From NCBI RefSeq assembly GCF_030547005.1, contig NZ_JAUOPN010000005.1:1-64000 (forward strand): 64,000 nucleotides of DNA. Direction: 5' to 3'. The number at the start of each line of letters is the position of its first letter. Within the stretch, counting starts at the first letter, position 1. The DNA comes from Maribacter sp. 1_MG-2023. Its GTDB lineage: Bacteria; Bacteroidota; Bacteroidia; Flavobacteriales; Flavobacteriaceae. The notes beneath the pieces are model-generated. The model had not been told where the DNA came from. It made no database searches and saw only the letters and a list, made by a program, of their open reading frames with translations. The position numbers and the translations under genes were made by a program. Below, piece by piece: positions 44,017 through 53,224 of this stretch.

Positions 44017-45612
44017 TTAAAATGTTTCTTGCAAGTATTCAAAATTATTCATCTCCTCTTTATTTTCTTTAAGGATCCTGGCAATTTCCGTACCTATAAT
44101 TAATTTTTGAATTTTATAGTTTATTGAATTATCTCCACGATAACTATATTGCCCTAAGTTAAGTTTTTCAATTACATAATCAGGTAATTCCGTATGTGCA
44201 ACATGATATAATTGACCTTCATAATCAAACGATGTAAAGTTGCTGTCAAAATTTATAGGATTATGGTTGGCTTTTCCCAAAAGATCTTTTTGGTTTTTAG
44301 GGTACAAATGAACAAAGAACTTACTTTCTTGTTGCATATTGGTCAATGTACCTTTTTTAAGAAAAACTATTTCTTTTTTACCATCAAAATTGGCAATGAA
44401 TATTTTGTAAACACTATCTGAGTAAACACTTCTTTGAGCTAGAAGTTTTGAGTATTCACTACCAGTCTTCAACATCTTTATTTGCTGTTTTTCCTTTTTG
44501 TCTAATTGTATATTTCTTTTGTTTGCCTGTAGAATAAGAATTGTTCCAAGTATAATGGTTACAAGGGGTTTCAAATATAAGTTTGAAGATATATTAAAAT
44601 TAACTTCTCTAAATTTTCTTCCATATTCTATAAATCTTTTCTCAAAATAAAAAAAAACAACATAACTTAAAACTAAAGTTATAATCACAGCTAAGCTTAA
44701 AAAGCTATAAGAACTTTCAGCTATATTAAGTTGTTTAGCTAGAAACCAATACACAATTGGATGAATAAGGTAAAGGGAGTAAGATATATGACCTAGGCGT
44801 TCTAAGACTAGATTAACCCATTTAAAATTAGGGAATTTAATAAGCAAAAATGCAGACGTTAAAATAAAACAACCACCACTATAAATTATTCTATTAGAAC
44901 CGCTGATTATATGAATTAAATCGCCTTCTGACAAGGGTAACAGGAAAATAATAAGAGCAAGAAATAATAGAATTGATCCGAGCTTATTATTCTCTTTCAA
45001 TGCAAATAAACTACCTATTAATATTCCACCAACAAATAAAAATAATTGGTTTAATGGGTTGATATAGGTTTTCCATGCCTTACCTAAACTATCAAATTCT
45101 GATAATTGGAAAAACGCAAAATACAGTGCGATAAATAAAGTAATTAAAAAGAAAACGGGAACTAAATATTTAAACTTCCTTGATGCTATTACAATGATGG
45201 GGAAGAGAGCATAAAAAACTAATTCATTCCCTATTGACCAAGCTCCAGTAGGTATATATTGATCCACGGCAAAAAAACCAAATAGTCCAGTTATATTTAG
45301 TAAAATCTTTTCGTAGGGATAACTTTTAGCTAAAAGAAGTATATTTAATAAAATACAAAACCATAATAAAGGGTATATTCTAGCCAAACGTTTTACAGAA
45401 AAGCTCTTTATTGTTTTCAAAGTTAATTTATCTTGATATACAAGATATAATGTTAAGCCACTTAACACATAGAAAACCGAAACACCATAAATACCAATTT
45501 TACCAAGAAAGGTTTCACTACCATATACTCCATAAGACCATACAAGATAATGATAACACATTATACCCAATGCCATTAGTCCTCGTAAATAATCAAGTGA
45601 TGCTATTCGCAT
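44017..45612 (-). CDS. Acyltransferase-3 (OafA-type) membrane protein with C-terminal extension
   Basis: A 531-residue protein. Residues 1-345 form an acyltransferase-3 domain with about 10 helices and the catalytic-type motif SLDYLRGLMALGIMCYHY at 4-21, including the conserved Arg and His. A further helix near 350 is followed by an unusual extension of about 170 residues, rich in Lys/Glu and probably periplasmic, with no family I recognise. OafA-type enzymes carry acetyl groups across the membrane to modify surface glycans; in some relatives an SGNH domain fills the C-terminal position, but no SGNH blocks are visible here. Confidence 0.86.
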   Translation of the reverse strand: MRIASLDYLRGLMALGIMCYHYLVWSYGVYGSETFLGKIGIYGVSVFYVLSGLTLYLVYQDKLTLKTIKSFSVKRLARIYPLLWFCILLNILLLAKSYPYEKILLNITGLFGFFAVDQYIPTGAWSIGNELVFYALFPIIVIASRKFKYLVPVFFLITLFIALYFAFFQLSEFDSLGKAWKTYINPLNQLFLFVGGILIGSLFALKENNKLGSILLFLALIIFLLPLSEGDLIHIISGSNRIIYSGGCFILTSAFLLIKFPNFKWVNLVLERLGHISYSLYLIHPIVYWFLAKQLNIAESSYSFLSLAVIITLVLSYVVFFYFEKRFIEYGRKFREVNFNISSNLYLKPLVTIILGTILILQANKRNIQLDKKEKQQIKMLKTGSEYSKLLAQRSVYSDSVYKIFIANFDGKKEIVFLKKGTLTNMQQESKFFVHLYPKNQKDLLGKANHNPINFDSNFTSFDYEGQLYHVAHTELPDYVIEKLNLGQYSYRGDNSINYKIQKLIIGTEIARILKENKEEMNNFEYLQETF

Positions 45613-45676
45613 TAGTATAAAAGACTTTAACTAAGTTTCAGTAAAAATACTAAAACCAAAACAACAATTAGCATGT

Positions 45677-46987
45677 CTATGGTGCTGTAAAAACGAATCG
45701 ATCTTTGTTAGTCTGATTACAGGCTCCGCTGTTTAGAGAATTCCACACACCTCTACTATTACCATTAACAACAGAACGAATTGAGAACTCATAAGTGCTA
45801 CCAGATTCAAAGTTACTTAATGGTAAACTATAAGAGAATAATCCCCCACTGCGTGTAGCTTGCGTTATTTCAATCGAAACTCCTTCACCTTCTAAAAAAC
45901 CCTGCAGACCATATTCAATTTCGTAAACTACCTGATCATAAGATTGGCAGTATTCATAATTGAAACCATAATGATAATCAGGCCAGCTTAGTTGTAATTG
46001 ATCGTCAACAACACTGCTCTCTGTAATGAACACCACATTGGCAATTGGAGAACGATAAGTTAAGACCTTTGTGTATTCCGAAAAAGAAGAACCACAAGCT
46101 ACTCTTACAAAAATATCATAATTAGTATTTGCTTTTATATAATCTGAGTATTCATTATGAAAGGTAAGTTTGTTTAAATTAAAATAATCTTCAAACTCTA
46201 AACCAGTCCCTTTTTCTGTATTCTCTTCTACTATTTCTACAACGTAACTTGACTGAGTATTTACGTAAAAGTTAATGTTATATCCATCTTCATACACATC
46301 TCTTATGGTTGCTATACAGGGCGAAGTTAGATTTTCATCGCCAGTATTTATGTTTTTTGTAACCCATTCACCGTAGACATCGTTACATTTTCCCCTAACA
46401 AGAAAAGTATATTCAACATTTGGTTCAATATTGGTAAAGTTAAAAATATCAGTATTACGCTCTAAAGTATATATCTGTGCTTCGGTAGGGTTACTATTTC
46501 CGTTTGCCAACATGGCAACTTGCCACTCTTCTGCGTTTCTGTTTGGAATCCAAAAAGCTCTAAAATCGCCATTTTCTACATAACCTATGAAGCCTAAATT
46601 ATCCACATCTAGCTCATAACAAGTAGGGGTAGTAAAGGTATATGGGTTTGTGATAAACTCTCCTATAATGTCAGCCGAACAAATAGATTGCAGATAAAAA
46701 TCATATTTCGTATTTGGTTTTAAATCTTTCAGTTCAGCATTCTCATCAGATGTATTTCCTTTAACACCTGTGCCCAACACAAAGCCTTTCTCACCATATT
46801 CATAATTTGAGGCAAAACCTTGAGTCTCTAACCATTTAATGGTGGCACTGTAAGGTGATAAAGCCTCTAGGCCAATATCAACATTTCTAGGGCATATTTC
46901 TTCGGTTTCTTCAATTACATCATCTGTTTTACAGTTAATGAAAAGAGTAAAACAAATAATTGGTACTAAAAAAATGTTAGTCCTCAT
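45677..46987 (-). CDS. Fibronectin type III-like repeat lipoprotein
   Basis: A 436-residue predicted lipoprotein (signal to Cys20, LFINCKTDD). Four degenerate Fn3-like repeats follow, at about 35-125, 126-225, 226-310 and 311-436. Each carries a Y-x-F/I-x-V/L-R/Q strand near its end, and three end in Cys (YDFYLQSIC, YTFLVRGKC, YDIFVRVAC). Conserved WL/FW and NTKYD-like elements match Fn3 strands. No enzymatic motif. It sits inside the polysaccharide operon, where a surface adhesion or glycan-scaffolding role is possible but unproven. Confidence 0.8.
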   Translation of the reverse strand: MRTNIFLVPIICFTLFINCKTDDVIEETEEICPRNVDIGLEALSPYSATIKWLETQGFASNYEYGEKGFVLGTGVKGNTSDENAELKDLKPNTKYDFYLQSICSADIIGEFITNPYTFTTPTCYELDVDNLGFIGYVENGDFRAFWIPNRNAEEWQVAMLANGNSNPTEAQIYTLERNTDIFNFTNIEPNVEYTFLVRGKCNDVYGEWVTKNINTGDENLTSPCIATIRDVYEDGYNINFYVNTQSSYVVEIVEENTEKGTGLEFEDYFNLNKLTFHNEYSDYIKANTNYDIFVRVACGSSFSEYTKVLTYRSPIANVVFITESSVVDDQLQLSWPDYHYGFNYEYCQSYDQVVYEIEYGLQGFLEGEGVSIEITQATRSGGLFSYSLPLSNFESGSTYEFSIRSVVNGNSRGVWNSLNSGACNQTNKDRFVFTAP

Positions 46988-47029
46988 AAATACTGTCTTT
47001 ATATCTTTATACCCAAGTACATCTAATTA

Positions 47030-47776
47030 TTATATTGCCGTCCACCCGCCATCTACCATTAAATTATGACCGGTAATGAATGAGGCGTCTTCTGACAGTA
47101 AAAAAGCAATTGCAGGAGCTATTTCTTCTGGTTGACCCAATCTTTTCAATGGTGATTTATCTTCATACCGCTCTATAAACGAAGGGTGCTGAGCATCTTT
47201 AATTCCGCCAGGTGAAACACAATTTACCCTAATGTTATATTTGCCATAATAAGAAGCTAAATATTTACTAAAATTAATGACCCCTCCTTTGATAGCGGCA
47301 TAAGCAGCAGGTGATGTGCCGCCATACCCTTCGTAAATAGTAAAATCATTACCAACAACACCATATATCGAAGCGATATTTACGATAGAGCCTGACCCTT
47401 GTTCTTTCATTACTTTTAAAACACATTGGCATAAGAAAAATACGCTATTCATCTGCATATCTACATTCTTTCGCCATGACTCTAGCGGTACATCTTCAAA
47501 TTTATTGCCCCAGTCCTTTGTTCTCGGATAAGCATTGTTTACCAAACCATCTATTCTACCGTACTTGGCATACACTTGTGCTACCAACTCCCTTATAGAA
47601 TCTTCAGAAGTAACGTCGCAATTATAATCGCCATTTTCGATATTCGTATTTGCATTGATATCGGCATTGATTACAATAGCTTGGCTTTTCTTTAAAAGCT
47701 CTAATGTTGGTTTGCCTATTAGACCACTACCACCTGTAACAATAATTACTTTATTTTTTAATCGTTCTGCAAGCAT
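47030..47776 (-). CDS. SDR oxidoreductase, PtmA-like
   Basis: A 248-residue classical SDR. The cofactor motif TGGSGLIG is at 14-21, NNAY near 86, catalytic Ser in ASIYG near 136, and Tyr/Lys in YAAIKGG near 158-164. It is similar to PtmA of the Campylobacter legionaminic acid/flagellin-modification locus and is here the last gene of the same gene set. Its precise role in the pathway is not settled; it probably works with the PtmF-like oxidoreductase encoded just upstream (19-bp overlap). Confidence 0.83.
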   Translation of the reverse strand: MLAERLKNKVIIVTGGSGLIGKPTLELLKKSQAIVINADINANTNIENGDYNCDVTSEDSIRELVAQVYAKYGRIDGLVNNAYPRTKDWGNKFEDVPLESWRKNVDMQMNSVFFLCQCVLKVMKEQGSGSIVNIASIYGVVGNDFTIYEGYGGTSPAAYAAIKGGVINFSKYLASYYGKYNIRVNCVSPGGIKDAQHPSFIERYEDKSPLKRLGQPEEIAPAIAFLLSEDASFITGHNLMVDGGWTAI

Positions 47777-48669
47777 ATTTCTAATATTTCGTAAGCTTCA
47801 TTAGCTGTATTAAACTTATTATCTTTTGCAACGACCTCATGAATAAAAAATCGTAATTGATCTTCGTAGGTATCGATTATTGTTTTCTTAGAAGTGTAAA
47901 TAATCTCCTTATTTTGATAAACCGTATTTTCTAGAATATCAATTGTTAATGTATGATCATCACAAATAATTTCAAGTGTTCTTTTGGGGTCTCTTCTAAA
48001 GTAGTTTAGAACTATGTTTGCGTTGAATGTTGTATACCCTAACATATAATTTGCATAATCATAAGCATCAATGTTCAAAGAGGATTTATTTGAAAAAATC
48101 TTATGTACTTCTTGAGGTTTACCAAACAACCAATATGTATAATCTATTTCATGAATTAAATCAATGTGTACCCCTCCACCAAGTTTTCTATTTGCACTAT
48201 ATGTAGTTGTATAATCTATACCCGGTCTCCAATCTGGTAAATAAGATCCACAATAAACATTTACTTCATTGATTCTTTTTCCTTGTATGTACTTTTTAGC
48301 AAATTTTATACAATCTAAAAACCTAAGATTACACGCCACGTAGGTAATAATATTATTACTATTAATTTTTTGTAATACAGCCTTGTTCCCCAATGAAGAA
48401 AAAAGCGGTTTTTCAATAAATAAGGGTATTTTTTTAGGTATTAAGTGCTCAATTGTTTCTTTATGAACCGATGTAGGATTAGATATTATGGCAAAGTCAA
48501 TTTCTATATGATCTAAATCTTCAAATGAAAATATATTGATAATCCCCTTCTTGGCATCTGCTTTTAATGAAGATCGTATAGCATACAATTCAACATTAAA
48601 ATCAATTTTCCTTAAAGCCGCAATATGTTTTAAAGCGATAGAACCAAGACCTACGACCAGTACTTTCAT
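47758..48669 (-). CDS. Gfo/Idh/MocA-family oxidoreductase, PtmF-like
   Basis: A 303-residue NAD(P)-dependent oxidoreductase. The N-terminal Rossmann fold has [15 protein letters not shown] at 5-19, the EKPLFSS motif near 90 contains the conserved Lys, and [20 protein letters not shown] near 166-185 is the substrate-side signature. In Campylobacter ptmF belongs to the same set of genes as ptmA, ptmB, ptmE, legI and legG. It overlaps the upstream cytidylyltransferase gene by 4 bp. Confidence 0.85.
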   Translation of the reverse strand: MKVLVVGLGSIALKHIAALRKIDFNVELYAIRSSLKADAKKGIINIFSFEDLDHIEIDFAIISNPTSVHKETIEHLIPKKIPLFIEKPLFSSLGNKAVLQKINSNNIITYVACNLRFLDCIKFAKKYIQGKRINEVNVYCGSYLPDWRPGIDYTTTYSANRKLGGGVHIDLIHEIDYTYWLFGKPQEVHKIFSNKSSLNIDAYDYANYMLGYTTFNANIVLNYFRRDPKRTLEIICDDHTLTIDILENTVYQNKEIIYTSKKTIIDTYEDQLRFFIHEVVAKDNKFNTANEAYEILEICLQND

Positions 48670-49382
48670 AAGTTCATTCCTAGTTTATCACTTGCCAAAA
48701 GATATTCCATCATATCAAAATCTAGAGGCTCATCTAGGTCAAAACATATATGGTCCATAACATAATACAAACTTCTTTCTGTAATCGCCGACTTACAGCC
48801 GTTTTCAAAAAATGTTCTACGATAAAAATAAAATGAGGCATTCATATCAAAAACCTGTGGTGCCGTTTGTCTAGATCTTGTGTCACTTGGGCATACCAAT
48901 TTACAATAGCCATTATCAGCATCCTCTACAACATTGAAATAAGGATTTTTATGAGGTTTAGATACTGAAAACAGATTTATGGCCTTGTCATCGGCCAAAA
49001 GCTTTATAAAACCTTCATTTAGATCCTTCTGAGTTCTTAAGGGAGAAGTAACATCAAGATCTAAAAGAATATCATATTTTTTGCTATTCTTGCTTTCCTG
49101 AAACTTTATCGCATCTTTTAAAACATCAATTTTACCAACCGTATCATTCGCCAAGTAATCTGGCCTAATATAATCTGTTTCCAAACCAAATGAAAAGGCT
49201 ACTTCTTTAATAGCGCTATCATCAGTTGATAGTAAAATATCTACATTATCATGTATTGAAGCAAATTCTTTGGCATGTTTAATAGAATATGCCAATAGAG
49301 GAACACCATTTAATTTTTTAATATTTTTACCAGGTATTCCCTTAGAGCCTCCTCTTCCACATAATGTAATTAGTATATTCAT
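48666..49382 (-). CDS. CMP-nonulosonate cytidylyltransferase (LegF/PtmB/NeuA-type)
   Basis: A 238-residue enzyme that activates a nonulosonic acid with CTP to the CMP-sugar. The N-terminal LCGRGGSKGIPGKNIKKLNGVPLLAYSI holds the nucleotide-binding GRGGSKGIPxKN motif; LDLDVTSPLRTQKDL near 110 and DTRSRQTAPQVFDMN near 165-180 are family hallmarks. Given the neighbouring LegI/LegG genes the substrate is probably legionaminic acid rather than N-acetylneuraminic acid. Confidence 0.92.
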   Translation of the reverse strand: MNILITLCGRGGSKGIPGKNIKKLNGVPLLAYSIKHAKEFASIHDNVDILLSTDDSAIKEVAFSFGLETDYIRPDYLANDTVGKIDVLKDAIKFQESKNSKKYDILLDLDVTSPLRTQKDLNEGFIKLLADDKAINLFSVSKPHKNPYFNVVEDADNGYCKLVCPSDTRSRQTAPQVFDMNASFYFYRRTFFENGCKSAITERSLYYVMDHICFDLDEPLDFDMMEYLLASDKLGMNL

Positions 49383-50429
49383 TTAAAATTTAATTTGTTC
49401 AATATCTCTTTGTGCTTTTTCAAAATCTTCATGTTTGCCTACATCTAACCAGTAACCAGATAATGGATAAGAAACAACCTTTTTACCATCTTCAATTAAT
49501 TTTTCCATCAAATCGGTAGCATTGAAAAAGCTTTCTTTAGGAAGATACTTTAATGCCGATTTTTTAATTAGATATATGCCACCATTAGAGTAGTATGTAT
49601 AAGTAGGTTTCTCTTTAAAATTTATTACATGACCATTATTTGTTTCTAATACGGCATACGGAATGTTCACTTGATAAGGAATTGTAACAACGGCCAAATC
49701 CGCATCATTGTTCTTAAAATCTAAGAAAAAATGCTCATAATCTAAATTGGTTAAAAGATCAGAATTGGTAAGCAGAACATAATCATGTGAAAAATCATCT
49801 ATTTTAGATACCGCTCCAATGGTTCCTAAAGGTTTGTCTTCCCATACATAACTTAAATTAATATTTTTTTGACTTCCGTTTCCAAAATAATCTTCAATTT
49901 GCTCTCCTAGATATTTTACTGATATCCAAAAATCATCTATTCCGTATAACGCAAGTCTATCTAAATTATGCTCCATAATAGGTTTAGAGCCAACTTTTAA
50001 CAAAGGTTTTGGCGTATGCTCGGTTAAAGGTCTTAAGCGCGTTCCTTTACCTCCGGCCATAATTACAGCATCAACAGGTAAATAAGAACGTATTAATCTA
50101 AAGTTAATAACGGTTACAACGATATTATTATCGTCTAAAACGGGTAAAATTCTATAATTACCTTCTCGATATTCAATTATTTTCTCTAAATTTTTTTCGC
50201 CTTTTCTAATAAATTTAGGATTGGGCTGAATTATTTTGTTTACGTTATCGGTAACTTCAACACCATCTATTAATCCCCTTCTAATATCGCCATCAGTGAG
50301 CGAACCCAAAAGTTTATCTTCATCATCAACGACGAATAAAATGGCATCTTTTGCTAAATCTTGTAACTTTATCAAGGCTTCCCTGATGGTGCTTTGTGTA
50401 AGTAGTAAATGGTCTTTATAGTTTCTCAA
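49383..50429 (-). CDS. CBS-domain sugar-1-phosphate nucleotidyltransferase (PtmE-like)
   Basis: A 348-residue protein: two N-terminal CBS repeats (about 1-115) and a nucleotidyltransferase domain (about 120-345) with AVIMAGGKGTRLRPLTEHTPKPLLKVGSKPIMEH near 122-155. This combination matches Campylobacter PtmE, which makes GDP-glucosamine-type precursors for legionaminic acid. Its presence suggests a GDP-linked rather than UDP-linked pathway. It overlaps legG by 14 bp and its stop abuts legF. Confidence 0.88.
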   Translation of the reverse strand: MRNYKDHLLLTQSTIREALIKLQDLAKDAILFVVDDEDKLLGSLTDGDIRRGLIDGVEVTDNVNKIIQPNPKFIRKGEKNLEKIIEYREGNYRILPVLDDNNIVVTVINFRLIRSYLPVDAVIMAGGKGTRLRPLTEHTPKPLLKVGSKPIMEHNLDRLALYGIDDFWISVKYLGEQIEDYFGNGSQKNINLSYVWEDKPLGTIGAVSKIDDFSHDYVLLTNSDLLTNLDYEHFFLDFKNNDADLAVVTIPYQVNIPYAVLETNNGHVINFKEKPTYTYYSNGGIYLIKKSALKYLPKESFFNATDLMEKLIEDGKKVVSYPLSGYWLDVGKHEDFEKAQRDIEQIKF

Positions 50430-51591
50430 AACATGTTGGTTTTAAATCGTAAAATGACTTCTTAAGATTTTTATTATTGTATGTAGTTAGTTTGTTTATT
50501 ATTTTATTTGTTGCATCGCCATTACCAAATAACAATTCTTGTTTTGAAATCTCATCCAAGAAATTTTTATTTGTTGTTTTTATTATAGACGATGAAATTT
50601 CATGCTCATTTGGCGCACAATGTATAACACTTATTGGAGCTACGCGACCTTTTTGTCTATCTCCAATATTAATAGTAGGAATATGAAAATAAGGAACTTC
50701 TAGAATTCCACTTGAAGAATTACCGATTACAAAGTCTACATATTTTAATGCTGAAAGGTATCTAAGTTGACCCAACGATATAAAGCTAATTGCTTTTGCG
50801 ATATTATTTTCTACATAGGAATCAATCATATCAATGATAGCCCTACCGCCTTTATCCGAATTAGGTTTTGTAAAAATTAATGTAGTATTTTTCAATTTAT
50901 CTAAAGCAGATAATAATTCTTGAAATTGTACCTCGGCAGTACAATTTTCCATAGTAACAGGATGAAAAGTAATTAATACCGATTTTTTGTCAAGTTTTGT
51001 AGCAATAGATTCTTCAAAAGATTTTTTATCTAACAACTGAAGGTTTTTTATACTATCTATACCTATTGCACCAACATTAAATACAGTATGGGGCTGCTCC
51101 CCTAATTGTATGATTCTATTTCTATACACCTCGCAACTTGCAAAATGTAAATGACTCATTTTAGTAATTGCATGTCTAATAAACTCGTCATAAGCCCCTT
51201 CTGTTGTTTCACCGCCATGAATATGAGCTACAGGAATGTTACTGATTACTGCGGCCGTAGCTGCAGCAAGTATTTCGCTACGGTCACCTAAAACTACAAT
51301 CATGTCAGGGTTAAATTCACCAAAAGTTTCTGCAAAACCTATTGTAGCTTTACCTACCGCTTTTGAGATTGCCAAAGCACTATCGCCTTTCAAACCATCA
51401 TCAACTTTTGCATCTATGGTAAACCCGTCTTTTTCTATTTGTAAATACGTATTTCCGAATTCTGACATTAAATGCATGCCGGTAACAAAAAGTTGAAGCT
51501 GTAAAACTTTGGCATCATCAATGGCTTTAATCAATGGCTTTAATAGACCGTACTCTGCCCTAGTACCTGTTATGACACCAATTTTTTTCAT
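50416..51591 (-). CDS. Hydrolysing UDP/GDP-sugar 2-epimerase (LegG/NeuC-type)
   Basis: A 391-residue GT-B-like 2-epimerase of the hydrolysing NeuC type. It opens with IGVITGTRAEYGLLKPLI, with VLGDRSEILAAATAA near 98, HIHGGETTEGAYDEFIRHAITKMS near 118-141 and SSSGILEVPYF near 300. It removes the nucleotide while epimerising C2, giving the 6-deoxy-mannosamine-type precursor for the synthase. The N-terminal Arg-Asp-Glu pattern matches the family. It overlaps legI by 4 bp. Confidence 0.92.
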   Translation of the reverse strand: MKKIGVITGTRAEYGLLKPLIKAIDDAKVLQLQLFVTGMHLMSEFGNTYLQIEKDGFTIDAKVDDGLKGDSALAISKAVGKATIGFAETFGEFNPDMIVVLGDRSEILAAATAAVISNIPVAHIHGGETTEGAYDEFIRHAITKMSHLHFASCEVYRNRIIQLGEQPHTVFNVGAIGIDSIKNLQLLDKKSFEESIATKLDKKSVLITFHPVTMENCTAEVQFQELLSALDKLKNTTLIFTKPNSDKGGRAIIDMIDSYVENNIAKAISFISLGQLRYLSALKYVDFVIGNSSSGILEVPYFHIPTINIGDRQKGRVAPISVIHCAPNEHEISSSIIKTTNKNFLDEISKQELLFGNGDATNKIINKLTTYNNKNLKKSFYDLKPTCFEKL

Positions 51592-52592
51592 ATTAACTCG
51601 TCAGCTTTGTAGTTTTTAGTTGCAGTTGTACCAATAACTTCGTCCCATTTCATAGGAGATATTCCTGTTCCCGGTCGCTTCACCGTTATATTGTTTTCGT
51701 TGAAAGCTTCTCCTTTAGAAATATCCACATTTGCAACAATGCTTTTACGCGCAATAGGTTTGTTTTTAACCTCACTTGGGCTAGGCACTTTTACACCATT
51801 GCCCAAAGCCTGTTCTATATTTCTTATTGCAGTCACCATTTTTTTAAGCTCTTGGGGTTCTAAGGATGCTTTATGATCAGGACCGTCCATAGTATTGTCA
51901 AGGGTAAAATGTTTTTCGATAACGGTGGCTCCAAGAGCTACGGCAGCTATAGGGATTTCTATACCCAAAGTATGATCAGAATAACCTATAGGCACTTTAA
52001 ACACGTCTTTTATAGTGTTCATGGCTGTTAAGTTTACATCTTGCATAGGTGTTGGATATTCAGTATTACAATGTAAGACAGTAATATCTTTTATATCTGT
52101 ACCAGATGAAGTAACGACATTTATTGCGTCCTCTATTTCTGACATCTCGGCCATACCTGTAGAAATTATTACCGGTTTGCCTAAGCCACCCAATTTTCTT
52201 AAGTATGGTAAATTGGTAATTTCACCAGAAGGTACTTTCCACAAATCAATTTTAAGTTCTTCTAAAAAATCAATACTATCTAAGTCAAAAGCTGTTGACA
52301 GAAACTTAATATTCTTAGCGTTACAATAATCGATTAATATAAGATGGTCGTTTTTACTAAGTTCAAGTTTTTGAAGCATCTTTAACTGAGATTCTACTTC
52401 ATTATTTGTGTTTTGTTTTTGGTAATCAGCTTTTTGAGCAGATTTACTAACAAGTTTTTTAGAATTAAATGTCTGGAACTTAACATAATCTACCCCTGCT
52501 GCTGCTGCTGCATCTATTAGTTTTTTCGCTAAAGTAATATCTCCATTGTGGTTTACACCCGCTTCAGCAATTATCAGTACTTTATTTTTCAT
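51588..52592 (-). CDS. Nonulosonic acid synthase (LegI/NeuB-type)
   Basis: A 334-residue PEP-dependent synthase that condenses the six-carbon precursor with phosphoenolpyruvate. The TIM-barrel begins with IIAEAGVNHNGDITLAKKLI; KFQTFNSKKLVS near 38, STGMAEMSEIEDA near 143, and VIEKHFTLDNTMDGPDHKAS near 225-245 are active-site blocks. The C-terminal SAF/antifreeze-like domain has RKSIVANVDISKGE and KRPGTGISPMKWDEVIG. Full length. It overlaps the acetyltransferase gene by one base. Confidence 0.94.
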   Translation of the reverse strand: MKNKVLIIAEAGVNHNGDITLAKKLIDAAAAAGVDYVKFQTFNSKKLVSKSAQKADYQKQNTNNEVESQLKMLQKLELSKNDHLILIDYCNAKNIKFLSTAFDLDSIDFLEELKIDLWKVPSGEITNLPYLRKLGGLGKPVIISTGMAEMSEIEDAINVVTSSGTDIKDITVLHCNTEYPTPMQDVNLTAMNTIKDVFKVPIGYSDHTLGIEIPIAAVALGATVIEKHFTLDNTMDGPDHKASLEPQELKKMVTAIRNIEQALGNGVKVPSPSEVKNKPIARKSIVANVDISKGEAFNENNITVKRPGTGISPMKWDEVIGTTATKNYKADELI

Positions 52593-53224
52593 TATTTAAT
52601 AAGTTGTTTAGCAGGATTACCTACCCATGTCCCTTCTTCCTCTATATTTTTTAAAACTACAGAGCCTGCACCAATAATTACATTATCGGCTATTGACACT
52701 CCCTGTTTTATAACAGACTTTGCTCCTATAAAACAATTTTCTCCTATTTTAACGTTCCCTGCTAACACGGCTCCTGGTGCAATATGTGAATAATCACCAA
52801 TACAACATTCATGTTCTATTATACTTCCAGTATTTATAATACATGCTTTTCCTATTCTTACCAAAGCGTTGATAGAGACGTTAGGATTTATTAAAGAAGA
52901 TTCACCAATAACGGCCGTATTAGAAATAAAGGCAGTAGGATGTGCCAAGACCAATTGATTAATATTTAGCTGCTTTAATAATGTATATAATCTTTTTCTT
53001 ATGGTATTAGACCCCATAGCTGGGAAAACATAACAATCATTGACAAAATCCTTTAAATCAATATCGGCTTCATTCCCAAAATATTGAATATCATATGGGT
53101 TTTCTGTATTTTCATGCCGATCAAAATAACCCTCTACGCAAAATCCATTACTATTAGCAACATCAATGGCTACATATGCATGTCCCGAATATCCTAAAAA
53201 ATAAATATGTTTATTTTTTGACAC
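52592..53224 (-). CDS. NeuD/PglD-type N-acetyltransferase (LegH-like)
   Basis: A 210-residue sugar acetyltransferase. The PglD-type N-terminal domain (about 5-80; IYFLGYSGHAYVAIDVA) binds the nucleotide sugar; the hexapeptide beta-helix (about 95-205) carries HECCIGDYSHIAPGAVLAGNVKIGENCFIGAKSVIKQGVSI. In legionaminic acid synthesis LegH acetylates the 4-amino group. It lies between legC and legI with overlaps at both ends. Confidence 0.88.
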   Translation of the reverse strand: MSKNKHIYFLGYSGHAYVAIDVANSNGFCVEGYFDRHENTENPYDIQYFGNEADIDLKDFVNDCYVFPAMGSNTIRKRLYTLLKQLNINQLVLAHPTAFISNTAVIGESSLINPNVSINALVRIGKACIINTGSIIEHECCIGDYSHIAPGAVLAGNVKIGENCFIGAKSVIKQGVSIADNVIIGAGSVVLKNIEEEGTWVGNPAKQLIK

